Positions 1-6,163 of a DNA stretch of 11,473 nt are shown one piece after another. The DNA comes from an uncultured Bacilli bacterium. GTDB lineage: Bacteria; Bacillota_I; Bacilli_A; RF39; UBA660. Where the stretch lies: NCBI GenBank assembly GCA_944363745.1, contig CALVVD010000022.1, positions 1 through 11,473 on the forward strand, in the 5' to 3' direction. Below the pieces are notes generated by a model, which did not search any database, was not told the DNA's origin, and saw only the letters and a list, made by a program, of their open reading frames with translations. Both the position numbers and the translations under genes were made by a program. Each line of letters begins with the position of its first letter. Position 1 is the stretch's first letter.

Positions 1-1211
1 TTAGTGATGATAAATTAAAAGAAGCGATTAAAAGGATAAAAAAAGAACTAGCAGAACGTTTAGAAGAACTTAAGAGTGAAAATAAGTTACTAGCAGCAGA
101 ACGTCTTGAACAAAGAACTAACTATGATCTTGAAATGCTAGAAGAAACAGGATTTTGTCATGGTATAGAAAACTATTCTGCTCCTATGGCAGGACGTAAA
201 CCAGGGGAGACCCCAACAACTCTTATGGACTTCTTCGGGGATGATTATCTTTTAATAGTTGATGAATCTCATGTAACTCTACCACAAGTAAGAGGAATGT
301 ATAATGGTGATAGAGCAAGAAAACAAAACCTAGTCGATTATGGCTTTCGTTTACCTAGTGCCCTTGATAACCGTCCTTTAAAATTTGATGAATTTGAAAA
401 GAAGATAAAACAAGCTATCTATGTATCTGCAACACCGGGTGATTATGAACTTGAAAAAACACATGGTAAGTATGTTGAACAAATCATTAGACCTACAGGA
501 CTACTTGATCCAACTATTGAAGTTAGAAAGACAGAAGGACAAATAGATGACTTAGTAGGAGAGATAAATGAACGTATTAAGAAAAATGAAAGAGTTTTAA
601 TTACTACTTTAACAATCAGAATGAGTGAAGAGTTAACTAACTATTTAAAAGACCTAGATATCAAAGTAGCATACCTTCACACGGAAATTAAAACTCTAGA
701 ACGTTTGCAAATTATTCATGACTTAAGATGTGGGATCTATGACGTCGTTGTAGGAATTAATCTACTTCGTGAAGGTATAGATATTCCTGAAGTATCTCTA
801 ATCGCCATATTAGATGCTGATAAAGAAGGCTTCTTAAGAAGTGAGCGAAGTCTTATCCAAACAATAGGACGTTGTGCTAGGAATGCTAATGGTCATGTTA
901 TTATGTATGGAGATAATATAACAGATTCTATGGATAAAGCCATTAAAGAGACAAAACGTCGTCGTGAAATCCAAGAAGCTTATAATAAAGAACATGGCAT
1001 AGTTCCTAAAACAATTGAAAAAGAAATAAGAGAAGTAATTAGTAATGTCGATACTAAAGACTCTACTAAACATAAAAAGAAACTAACTAAACAAGAAAAG
1101 ATGTTAGAAATAGAGCGAATTGAACAAGAAATGAAAGAAGCAGCTAAGAACCTTGACTTTGAAAGAGCAATGGAATTAAGAAATGCTTTATTTGAAATGA
1201 AAAGTGAATAG
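1..1211 (+). CDS. uvrB: UvrB, excinuclease ABC subunit B (5' end outside window)
   Basis: UvrB is the damage-verification helicase of nucleotide excision repair; it is loaded by UvrA and recruits UvrC. The frame is open from base 3, giving 402 visible residues of a protein normally near 660, so the N-terminal ATP-binding part is missing. Seen, in visible numbering: a coiled segment ending [21 protein letters not shown], the Walker B-type DESHVTLPQ (about 87-95), VSATPGDYE (about 141), HTEIKTLER (about 226), [17 protein letters not shown] (about 250), the arginine-finger motif QTIGRCARN (about 286-294), and a C-terminal UVR domain (about 367-400). One oddity is TLTIRM where most UvrBs have TLTKRM. 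The usual partner uvrA does not follow. There is no clear terminator after the stop, so the next gene may be cotranscribed. Confidence 0.97.
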   Translation, partial: SDDKLKEAIKRIKKELAERLEELKSENKLLAAERLEQRTNYDLEMLEETGFCHGIENYSAPMAGRKPGETPTTLMDFFGDDYLLIVDESHVTLPQVRGMYNGDRARKQNLVDYGFRLPSALDNRPLKFDEFEKKIKQAIYVSATPGDYELEKTHGKYVEQIIRPTGLLDPTIEVRKTEGQIDDLVGEINERIKKNERVLITTLTIRMSEELTNYLKDLDIKVAYLHTEIKTLERLQIIHDLRCGIYDVVVGINLLREGIDIPEVSLIAILDADKEGFLRSERSLIQTIGRCARNANGHVIMYGDNITDSMDKAIKETKRRREIQEAYNKEHGIVPKTIEKEIREVISNVDTKDSTKHKKKLTKQEKMLEIERIEQEMKEAAKNLDFERAMELRNALFEMKSE

Positions 1212-1297
1212 CATTTTTCCATAAAGCCTGTGCAGAACGTATAAAAGGCAAAAAAGTTATCAACATTATCTGTGGAAAAACAGAGAGGGTGAAGAAA

Positions 1298-1833
1298 TTG
1301 GATAAAATAGAACAAGCTAAAATGAATGCTATGGATATTTTCAAAGAGGTTAAACCAACTTATCAAGAAAGTCTTAATAACAGTTTCGAGTTAGATGAGT
1401 ATACAAAAGAAAGATTAAAAAACTTTTTTAATAGAACTTGTGAAGACGTTTTAAAAATATCTTTATTTAAGTATCAAGCAAAGTTAGTAAAACAAGAAGA
1501 AAAGAATGATATAGGTAATTTTAATATAGAAGTTCCAATTATAACTAAACCACAATTTATAAAAATGAAAGATTATATTTATTATCTTTATATATTGATA
1601 AACTAGTAGAGTATGACTTTGAAAGTTTAGGGCTAACTAGCATAGATATTATAAAGAAATATATATCTTATCGAGATATTGATGAAAATAAGGTATATGA
1701 TATTACAGATAGAAATAGTTATAGTGATAATTCATATAGTTTAAAACTAGGGTTTTCACTAATGAAAATTTCTATTAAAGAGAATCAACATAATAATAAA
1801 ATGAAAGTATATGGACAGATGATAGAAGAATAA
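1298..1833 (+). pseudogene. Unrecognised gene split by a -1 frameshift
   Basis: I do not recognise this family. The first part is read in one frame to a TAG at 1604-1606. A second frame is open from 1549 to a TAA at 1831-1833 and continues with similar lysine-rich, acidic, low-GC coding character (DKLVEYDFESLGL...), without a good start of its own. Joined, they would give a soluble protein of about 178 residues with no signal peptide or membrane segment. The best start is TTG 1298, because GGGTGA at 1287-1292 lies 5 bases upstream; GTG 1289 lies inside that ribosome-binding site. The overlap 1549-1606 includes an A5 run at 1561-1565, where a lost base would explain the shift. It could be a decaying gene, a sequencing or assembly error, or less likely programmed frameshifting, since no classical X XXY YYZ heptamer is evident. 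It lies 86 bases after uvrB and directly before the IS region. Confidence 0.6.
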
Positions 1834-1849
1834 AATAATAGTTGATTAC

Positions 1850-1871
1850 AAAACTAAATTTCAGTGAAAAA
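1850..1871 (+). repeat. Copy a of the 22-bp IS-end-like repeat (outermost left)
   Basis: The sequence AAAACTAAATTTCAGTGAAA begins 16 bases after the stop of the split gene. It matches the reverse complement of 3533-3554 at 20 of 22 positions, the best inverted match of any left-side copy to a right-side copy. It may therefore be the true left end of the element, with 1951-1972 as an internal copy, or a relic of an older insertion. It lacks the TTTCT outer edge of the other copies. Confidence 0.6.
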
Positions 1872-1893
1872 GTATTGTAATTAAAGAAAATGG

Positions 1894-1948
1894 AAAAAAC
1901 TAGATAATTTTAAGTGTCAAAATTCTTAAAATAAAATCTAGTTTTTTT
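1894..1948. terminator. Bidirectional hairpin terminator between the split gene and the transposase
   Basis: Outer arms AAAAAACTAGAT (1894-1905) and ATCTAGTTTTTT (1936-1947) are perfectly complementary. Inner arms ATTTTAAG (1907-1914) and CTTAAAAT (1925-1932) extend the stem. The A run on the left and T run on the right allow termination on either strand. This fits convergent transcription of the uvrB/split-gene side and the minus-strand transposase. Confidence 0.8.
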
Positions 1949-1950
1949 GT

Positions 1951-1972
1951 TTTCTAAAATTAAATTTCAGTT
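1951..1972 (+). repeat. Copy b of the repeat, candidate left terminal repeat of the IS
   Basis: The sequence TTTCTAAAATTAAATTTCAG followed by TT lies 32 bases beyond the transposase stop. It is inverted relative to the copy at 3539-3559 (19 of 21 matches), as expected for an insertion-sequence end. I see no convincing 2-3 bp target duplication for any choice of ends, so the boundary stays open. Confidence 0.65.
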
Positions 1973-2004
1973 TTTGTAATGCTAATTTTACTTATTAAAA
2001 ATAC

Positions 2005-3336
2005 TTATTTTTTTAATAATTTTGGGGACAAAATAATGTCCTTAGAATCAATAACTTTATAACCTAAAACATTCATAATAAAATCTACTTTTTCCTTGCC
2101 AATTTCTTCTACTAAGGCTTCATATGGACTTTTGTAATTTAATAATTTTCTTGGGTAACTATTAACGTGTGACATAACTAAATTAATGTCTTTTTGAGTT
2201 AAATTATTAAAAGTAGTCCCTTTAGGTAATATTTTTCTAAGTTCTACATGATTTTTTTCTATCTTTCCTTTTTGATTTGATTTACCTGGATCACAGAAAA
2301 ATAAATTTATTTGATTATCATCTTCTAAAGCCTCTATTTCTTCTATCATTGTAAATTCTACACCATTATCAGTTAGCATAATTCTAAATAAAAGTATAAA
2401 TAATTCCGCAGTTAATTTTTTCTTTAATAAATTTAGTTCTTTATTTACTTTTGATGCTGTTTTACTGTCTAGTAATATCGCTATCATAAAGTTCGTTTTT
2501 CTAAATAATAAAGTTAGGATAACTTTCTTATCGGTTGTTTTGCCTATAACAGTATCCATTTCAGTAATTTTATAATCTTTATGTTTGTTAACAAAGATAA
2601 CGAAACAATCATAGTTTCTATTGACCTTAAGCTTTTGAATTTTATTTTTTTCTTCATCAGGTATATCTTTTTCTTTTTTATCTTTATCTCTTTTCTTATA
2701 ACTGACTTTTTTAACTAAATCAATATTTCTGAATTCAAAAATACCATCATTTGTATAATTATAATAAGAAGATGTGCATTTTTTAATGTTATCGTCAGTC
2801 TTAACAATAGCATCTAAAGATTGACCATTTTTAATTCGCCTTTTTATCTCTGTATTAGCATAATCAATTTCTTCTTCAGTTAATCTATGTCCTTTTCTTG
2901 AATTAACAAGGGACTCATGGTATTCTATATTTGCACGCTTTGCTAAATAAACCATTTTAACATTAAAGCATTCTTTGGCTTTTTTACAACCATTACAAAC
3001 ATATGGATTTTTAGTAAGGCGTTCACATAGATATTCTTTATAGTTAAGACATATATTATTACAGAAATGTCTTTTACAAGATCTACATAAATTATCACAA
3101 GGTTCAATATTACATAAACCTTTTATTTTACAAGATCTATCTTTAAAATACATACATAAATTTCTATTACCATTGAAATTAGATGGATACTTCTTTTCTC
3201 TATGATTTATAATTTCATATTTGACAGCATTATATGATTTATCAATACTATTTGCTATTTCAGTTAAAGTTTTGTTTTTGTTTAAGCCTGCTTCTATATC
3301 TTTACGATCTGTTGCGGAAAGATGCTTATTTTTCAT
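2005..3336 (-). CDS. IS30-family DDE transposase with a cysteine-rich insert
   Basis: The enzyme cuts and joins the element's inverted repeats. It has 443 residues against about 380 for IS30 itself. Seen: an N-terminal helix-turn-helix at about 5-45 (LSATDRKDIEAGL...LTEIANSID), then twelve cysteines between residues 61 and 123 in CxxC-like spacing that look metal-binding, then a lysine-rich linker and a DDE catalytic core. Likely catalytic residues are D261 (EMDTVIG), D323 (LTDNGVEF) and E360 (KGKIEKNH), followed by the IS30 signature LRKILPKGT. The reading frame is intact. The start at 3336 is preceded by GTGAGGTAAG (complement of 3346-3355). An overlapping ATG-AAA-TGA lies just upstream, so the start is not quite certain. 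The ribosome-binding site lies in an inverted repeat described separately. Confidence 0.93.
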   Translation of the reverse strand: MKNKHLSATDRKDIEAGLNKNKTLTEIANSIDKSYNAVKYEIINHREKKYPSNFNGNRNLCMYFKDRSCKIKGLCNIEPCDNLCRSCKRHFCNNICLNYKEYLCERLTKNPYVCNGCKKAKECFNVKMVYLAKRANIEYHESLVNSRKGHRLTEEEIDYANTEIKRRIKNGQSLDAIVKTDDNIKKCTSSYYNYTNDGIFEFRNIDLVKKVSYKKRDKDKKEKDIPDEEKNKIQKLKVNRNYDCFVIFVNKHKDYKITEMDTVIGKTTDKKVILTLLFRKTNFMIAILLDSKTASKVNKELNLLKKKLTAELFILLFRIMLTDNGVEFTMIEEIEALEDDNQINLFFCDPGKSNQKGKIEKNHVELRKILPKGTTFNNLTQKDINLVMSHVNSYPRKLLNYKSPYEALVEEIGKEKVDFIMNVLGYKVIDSKDIILSPKLLKK

Positions 3337-3346
3337 TTCATATTCT

Positions 3347-3431
3347 TACCTCACTTCCTATCTTTTTGTAAAATCTTAGCATTACTATTAAAGAATATAG
3401 TAATATCTTAAATAATTAAAGTAGTGAGGTA
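3347..3431 (-). promoter_or_regulatory. Inverted repeat covering the transposase ribosome-binding site
   Basis: TACCTCACT at 3347-3355 and AGTGAGGTA at 3423-3431 are perfect 9-base complements. In transposase mRNA the proximal arm is the Shine-Dalgarno region AGTGAGGTA and the distal arm is its exact anti-SD. A candidate extended -10 (TGCTAAGAT, complement of 3373-3381) lies between the arms. RNA started there would lack the distal arm and be translatable. RNA reading in from outside the element would carry both arms and could mask the site. The promoter is weak on sequence and no good -35 is seen. Confidence 0.45.
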
Positions 3432-3433
3432 TA

Positions 3434-3455
3434 TTTCTAAAATTAAATTGCAGTT
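3434..3455 (+). repeat. Copy c of the repeat, direct orientation, inside the transposase leader
   Basis: TTTCTAAAATTAAATTGCAG plus TT. It is identical to copy b except for G instead of T at position 17, and in the same orientation, so it is not a partner end for b. Its position just upstream of the transposase leader suggests a transposase-binding site or a trace of a nested insertion. Confidence 0.65.
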
Positions 3456-3503
3456 ATTATGTAAATAATCGTGAAATTAACTTTTAGAATATATACATAT
3501 TGA

Positions 3504-3559
3504 TTTCTAAACTTAAATTTCAGTTGGATAAATTATTCACTGCAATTTAGTTTTAGAAA
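3504..3559. repeat. Copies d and e: 56-bp hairpin unit
   Basis: Copy d (3504-3525, direct) and copy e (3539-3559, inverted) face each other across 13 bases, forming an imperfect palindrome with about 21-bp arms. It resembles an element reduced to its two ends. Copy e is also the best candidate right terminal repeat of the IS. Confidence 0.65.
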
Positions 3560-3585
3560 GAGTATTAATTAAAAAGTAATAAGCT

Positions 3586-3637
3586 TTTCTAATACTAAAT
3601 TTCACTTTACTCCAAAACTGCAATTTAAGTTTAAAAT
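3586..3637. repeat. Copies f and g: second, more diverged hairpin unit of 52 bp
   Basis: Copy f (3586-3607, TTTCTAATACTAAATTTCAC..) and copy g (3616-3637, inverted, AACTGCAATTTAAGTTTAAA..) face each other across 8 bases. The layout is the same as the 3504-3559 unit, with more mismatches. The gene-free stretch 3337-3756 otherwise holds only the transposase leader and the secE promoter region; I find no coding sequence or tRNA there, and no rpmG. Confidence 0.6.
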
Positions 3638-3660
3638 TAAGGAGAATAAAATAATTTAGA

Positions 3661-3723
3661 AAAAACACTTGACTATCAAAGTACTTTGTGGTAATTTAAC
3701 CATAAGCACTGAGAAGTGTTTTT
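3661..3723 (+). promoter_or_regulatory. secE-nusG promoter inside a 10-bp dyad, with leader hairpin
   Basis: A -35 TTGACT (3669-3674), 17-base spacer and extended -10 TGG-TAATTT (3689-3697) point at secE. The promoter is bracketed by perfect inverted arms AAAAACACTT (3661-3670) and AAGTGTTTTT (3714-3723). Downstream, AAGCACT (3704-3710), a GAGA tetraloop and AGTGTTT (3715-3721) form a hairpin followed by TTCTTTT, which resembles a terminator or a 5' stabilising stem. With a start near 3704 this hairpin would be the very 5' end of the mRNA. Confidence 0.6.
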
Positions 3724-3756
3724 CTTTTAGAAAAAAATACAAAGGAAGATGTGTAT

Positions 3757-4053
3757 ATGGCAAAGAAAAAAGAAGAAACTAAAGAAATTAAAAAAGACTC
3801 TTTAAAAGAAGTATCTAAAAAAGAAAATAAGAAAACTTCTTCTAAAGAAAAAAAGAAAGAAAAAGTAAATATAATTACTAGAATAGGTAATTTTATTAGT
3901 GGTGTTAAAACTGAGTTTAAAAGAGTAAAATGGCCTAGTAAAAAAGATATGGTTAAGTATTCTATTGCAACTATTATCTTTATTGTTGTATGTGCCTTAT
4001 TCTTCTATATAATTGATATCATTTTAGCAGCCCTACATGCATTAGGTAATTAG
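3757..4053 (+). CDS. secE: SecE, preprotein translocase subunit
   Basis: SecE is the small clamp subunit of the SecYEG protein-export channel in the cytoplasmic membrane. It has 98 residues against about 60 in B. subtilis; the extra length is a lysine/glutamate-rich N-terminal extension (1-37). The family core follows: an amphipathic helix with the hallmark FKRVKWPSKKDMVKY (about 54-68), then one membrane segment (about 69-92). I chose ATG 3757 because GGAAG at 3744-3748 lies 8 bases upstream; GTG 3751 is too close to it. NusG follows after 13 bases, the standard pairing. Confidence 0.95.
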   Translation: MAKKKEETKEIKKDSLKEVSKKENKKTSSKEKKKEKVNIITRIGNFISGVKTEFKRVKWPSKKDMVKYSIATIIFIVVCALFFYIIDIILAALHALGN

Positions 4054-4066
4054 AAAGGAAATGGTT

Positions 4067-4600
4067 ATGGAAAAACAATGGTATGTCGTTAATACTTATT
4101 CAGGACATGAGAAAAAAGTACAAGAAAAACTTTTAATGCGTGCTGAATCTATGAATATGCAAGATTATATTTTTAGAGTAATTGTTCCTGAACAAGAAGA
4201 AACTGAAATTAAAGATGGTGTAAAGAAAACTAAATTAAAGAAACTATTCCCAGGTTATATCTTAGTTGAAATGATAATGACAGATGAAGCTTGGTATATA
4301 GTGCGTAATACTCCAGGAGTTACAGGATTTATTGGTTCAAGTGGTAAAGGTGCTAAACCTACGCCATTACAACCTAGTGAAGTAGATCATATCTTAAAGA
4401 ATATGGGTATTAGTAGAATTGATATTGATAAAGAATTACAAAAAGGTACAAAAGTTAAAATTATTGGTGGTCCATTTACTGGAATGTTTGGAACTATCGA
4501 AGAAATTGATGCTGCTAATGAAAAAATTGAACTTAATGTTGATTTATTTGGTCAAGAAACACAAGTTGAAGTTGATTTAACACAAATAGAAAAAGCATAA
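4067..4600 (+). CDS. nusG: NusG, transcription elongation/termination factor
   Basis: NusG binds RNA polymerase through its N-terminal NGN domain and affects pausing and Rho- or ribosome-linked events through its C-terminal KOW domain. It has 177 residues, the family length. The N-terminus MEKQWYVVNTYSGHEKKVQ, the segments FPGYILVEM and VRNTPGVTGFIGS, and the KOW segment VKIIGGPFTGMFGTIEEID (about 127-145) are all typical. ATG 4067 is preferred to ATG 4061 because AAAGGAA ends at 4060, leaving 6 bases to 4067. It is cotranscribed with secE. Confidence 0.96.
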   Translation: MEKQWYVVNTYSGHEKKVQEKLLMRAESMNMQDYIFRVIVPEQEETEIKDGVKKTKLKKLFPGYILVEMIMTDEAWYIVRNTPGVTGFIGSSGKGAKPTPLQPSEVDHILKNMGISRIDIDKELQKGTKVKIIGGPFTGMFGTIEEIDAANEKIELNVDLFGQETQVEVDLTQIEKA

Positions 4601-4606
4601 AATACC

Positions 4607-4635
4607 TTGTCAAATAAAAAAAACTATGTTATTAT
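4607..4635 (+). promoter_or_regulatory. Promoter for rplK-rplA
   Basis: TTGTCA (4607-4612), a 17-base spacer and TATTAT (4630-4635) preceded by TG begin 7 bases after the nusG stop. The expected start is near 4642, leaving a structured leader of about 145 bases. Confidence 0.75.
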
Positions 4636-4642
4636 TTAGGGG

Positions 4643-4767
4643 CTATATTAATTTTATATAGATTAATATTAGTGGGAAGCAAAAAGTGCATTAAATGCAA
4701 ATATTGAGATTAAAAGATCTTGATATTGAAATGTGAAAAGCTATTATAACCACTCGCGAAAACGAGT
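4643..4767 (+). promoter_or_regulatory. rplK leader with L1-operator-like fold
   Basis: A closing stem AGTGG (4671-4675) with CCACT (4750-4754) holds GTGGGAAGC on the 5' side and TATTATAACCAC on the 3' side, the same key segments as in the rplA leader. Inside are TGCAT-TAA-ATGCA (4687-4699) and an 11-bp hairpin with two G-U pairs (4700-4710 with 4717-4727). A competing hairpin ACTCG-CGAAAA-CGAGT (4752-4767) uses the same ACT and ends 3 bases before the ribosome-binding site AAAGGA. An upstream stem (4645-4652 with 4662-4669) precedes it. L1 binding to its own operon mRNA is established in other bacteria; its use here is inference. Confidence 0.6.
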
Positions 4768-4786
4768 AAGAAAGGATGTGTTTTTC

Positions 4787-5224
4787 GTGGCAAAGAAAAA
4801 AGAAGTTGTAAAGAAAATTAAATTGCAAGTACCTGCAGGTAAAGCTACACCAGCACCTCCAGTAGGAACTGTTTTAGGTCCAGCAGGAATTAACTTACAA
4901 GAATTTTGTACAAAATACAATGATGCAACTAGAGATAAAATGGGAGATATTTTACCAGTTGAAATTTCTGTTTATGATGATAGAAGCTTTGACTTTGTAA
5001 TTAAGACTCCACCAGCAGCTTTCTTAATTAAGAAATATGCTAAGATTTCTAAAGGCTCAACAAAAGGAAAGAATGAAACAGTTGCAACTTTATCTGATAA
5101 AGATTTAACTGAAATAGCTGAAACTAAATTACCAGATTTAAATTGTTATACTGTTGAAGAAGCAAAGAAAATCGTTGCTGGTACTGCCCAAAATATGGGT
5201 GTTGCTATAGAAGAGAATAAATAA
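4787..5224 (+). CDS. rplK: Ribosomal protein L11
   Basis: L11 binds the GTPase-centre region of 23S rRNA at the stalk base and contacts elongation factors and the stringent-response machinery. It has 145 residues from GTG 4787, close to the usual 141. The N-terminal domain shows VPAGKATPAPPVGTVLGPAGINLQEFC, with the conserved proline/glycine stretch. The C-terminal RNA-binding domain shows TPPAAFLIKKYAKISKGS and ends in AGTAQNMGV. GTG 4787 is chosen because AAAGGA at 4771-4776 lies 10 bases upstream and MAKKKE is the usual N-terminus; an in-frame GTG at 4778 abuts the ribosome-binding site. It is paired with rplA downstream. Confidence 0.96.
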   Translation: MAKKKEVVKKIKLQVPAGKATPAPPVGTVLGPAGINLQEFCTKYNDATRDKMGDILPVEISVYDDRSFDFVIKTPPAAFLIKKYAKISKGSTKGKNETVATLSDKDLTEIAETKLPDLNCYTVEEAKKIVAGTAQNMGVAIEENK

Positions 5225-5248
5225 TTAACTTAACATATAGGTTATACC

Positions 5249-5294
5249 TATGTGGGAGGATGTAACACTAATTGCTTACCCGAATAACCACATA
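5249..5294 (+). promoter_or_regulatory. L1-operator-like leader of rplA
   Basis: TATGTGG (5249-5255) pairs perfectly with CCACATA (5288-5294). GTGGGAGGATGTAA on the 5' side and TTACCCGAATAACCAC on the 3' side also allow an inner GTAA/TTAC stem. GTGGGAG resembles the L1-binding part of 23S rRNA. The stem ends 1 base before the rplA ribosome-binding site GGAGG (5296-5300), so bound protein would block initiation. This is intergenic between rplK and rplA with no separate promoter seen. Confidence 0.7.
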
Positions 5295-5307
5295 AGGAGG
5301 AAAAAAA

Positions 5308-6006
5308 ATGAAAAATAGAAGTAAAAAATACAAAGATGCTGCAACTAAAGTAGAAAAGAATAAGCTATATACTAAAGAAGAAGCAGTTAAATTAGTTAAA
5401 GATACTAGTATTACTAAATTTGATTCTTCAATAGAAATAGCAATGCATTTAAATGTAGATCCTAAAAAAGCTGATCAACAATTACGTGGTGCTATTGTTC
5501 TACCTAAAGGAACAGGAAAAACTAACCGTGTATTAGTTATTGCTAAAGGAGATAATGCTAAAAAGGCTCTTGAAGCAGGAGCAGATTATGTTGGTGATCA
5601 AGATTACTTAGATAAAATTGCTAATGAAAATTGGTTTGAATTTGATACTATGATTGCAACTCCTGATATGATGCCTTTATTAGGTAAATTAGGACGTGTT
5701 TTAGGACCTAAAGGTTTAATGCCAAACCCTAAAACAGGAACAGTTACTACTGATGTTGCTAAAGCTGTATCTGATGCTAAAGCAGGACGTGTTGAATATC
5801 GTACTGATAGTTATGGTAATATTCATGCTTTAATTGGTAAAGCATCATTTACTGAAGAAGATCTATTAGCTAATATTAATACCTTTGTAGCACAAATTAT
5901 GAAAATTAAACCTGCTACAGTAAAAGGTGATTATATTAAAAATATATCTATTTCATCTACTATGGGTCCTGGAATTAAAATTCAAGTAAATTCTTTTGAC
6001 AAATAG
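5308..6006 (+). CDS. rplA: Ribosomal protein L1
   Basis: L1 forms the mobile L1 stalk of the 50S subunit, moves deacylated tRNA out of the E site, and is a translational repressor of its own operon in other bacteria. It has 232 residues, the family length. Typical segments are [27 protein letters not shown] (residues about 45-71), [19 protein letters not shown] (about 130-148) and [16 protein letters not shown] near the end. GGAGG at 5296-5300, 7 bases before ATG, supports the start. The last codons TTTGACAAATAG contain the -35 of the next promoter. Confidence 0.97.
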   Translation: MKNRSKKYKDAATKVEKNKLYTKEEAVKLVKDTSITKFDSSIEIAMHLNVDPKKADQQLRGAIVLPKGTGKTNRVLVIAKGDNAKKALEAGADYVGDQDYLDKIANENWFEFDTMIATPDMMPLLGKLGRVLGPKGLMPNPKTGTVTTDVAKAVSDAKAGRVEYRTDSYGNIHALIGKASFTEEDLLANINTFVAQIMKIKPATVKGDYIKNISISSTMGPGIKIQVNSFDK

Positions 6007-6024
6007 TAGATTATAGAATATAAT
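5996..6024 (+). promoter_or_regulatory. Consensus sigma-A promoter for rplJL
   Basis: TTGACA (5996-6001), a 17-base spacer and TATAAT (6019-6024) match the housekeeping consensus exactly. The -35 lies in the final sense codons of rplA. The start is expected near 6031, just ahead of the L10 leader. Confidence 0.85.
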
Positions 6025-6043
6025 AAGTATGCAAATTAATTAA

Positions 6044-6142
6044 TCAGTGCCAAAGACAGTAGGTAACAAAGTAAATCCTACCGAGGACTATCTTTATAAA
6101 TAAAAGTTCTTGGGGGATCTCTCTAGAACTTTTTTGCACTGA
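6044..6142 (+). ncRNA. L10 leader (rplJ autoregulatory leader) with attenuator hairpin
   Basis: The segment GTGCCAAAGACAGTAGG ... ATCCTACCGAGGACTATCTTT matches the Bacillota L10 leader that binds the L10-(L12)4 complex. AAAGA-AGT pairs with ACT-TCTTT, and GTAGG pairs with CCTAC. An intrinsic terminator follows: AAAAGTTCT (6102-6110), AGAACTTTT (6125-6133), then a T run to 6135. TCAGTGC (6044-6050) and GCACTGA (6136-6142) are perfect complements that close the whole leader around the terminator. In B. subtilis the equivalent leader works by transcription attenuation; that mechanism is inferred here. Confidence 0.85.
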
Positions 6143-6163
6143 AAAAAGATAGGAGGAAAGAAA

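Larger units (their letters stand above)
1951..3559 (-). mobile_element. IS30-family insertion sequence, about 1.6 kb, boundaries tentative
   Basis: This is a single-gene element with an intact IS30-type transposase on the minus strand, bounded by inverted copies of a 22-bp motif. The span given uses copy b (1951) and copy e (ending 3559). The alternative pair, copy a (1850) and the same right copy (to 3554), has a closer inverted match. Extra copies at 3434, 3504, 3586 and 3616 mean the right boundary could lie anywhere up to 3637. The element separates the uvrB/split gene from the secE operon and apparently interrupts no gene. IS30-family elements are known to prefer targets resembling their own ends, which could explain the repeat cluster. 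Confidence 0.75.

Noticed and set aside
1257..1279. Two DnaA-box-like 9-mers, TTATCAACA and the reverse of TTTTCCACA, 5 bases apart
   Set aside because: Each has one mismatch to TTATCCACA, the region is AT-rich, and there is no dnaA, no further boxes and no unwinding element nearby; two boxes alone do not support an origin.
834..1366. Minus-strand open frames opposite uvrB
   Set aside because: They are shadows of a strongly conserved UvrB coding sequence and have no ribosome-binding sites.
1950..3640. CRISPR-like array from the repeated 22-bp motif
   Set aside because: Copies occur in both orientations with irregular spacing and flank a transposase; there are no equal-length spacers and no cas genes.
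3661..3730. Possible tRNA or known riboswitch before secE
   Set aside because: No T-loop GGTTCGA-like sequence, no acceptor pairing of tRNA length and no recognisable aptamer core; only simple hairpins are present.
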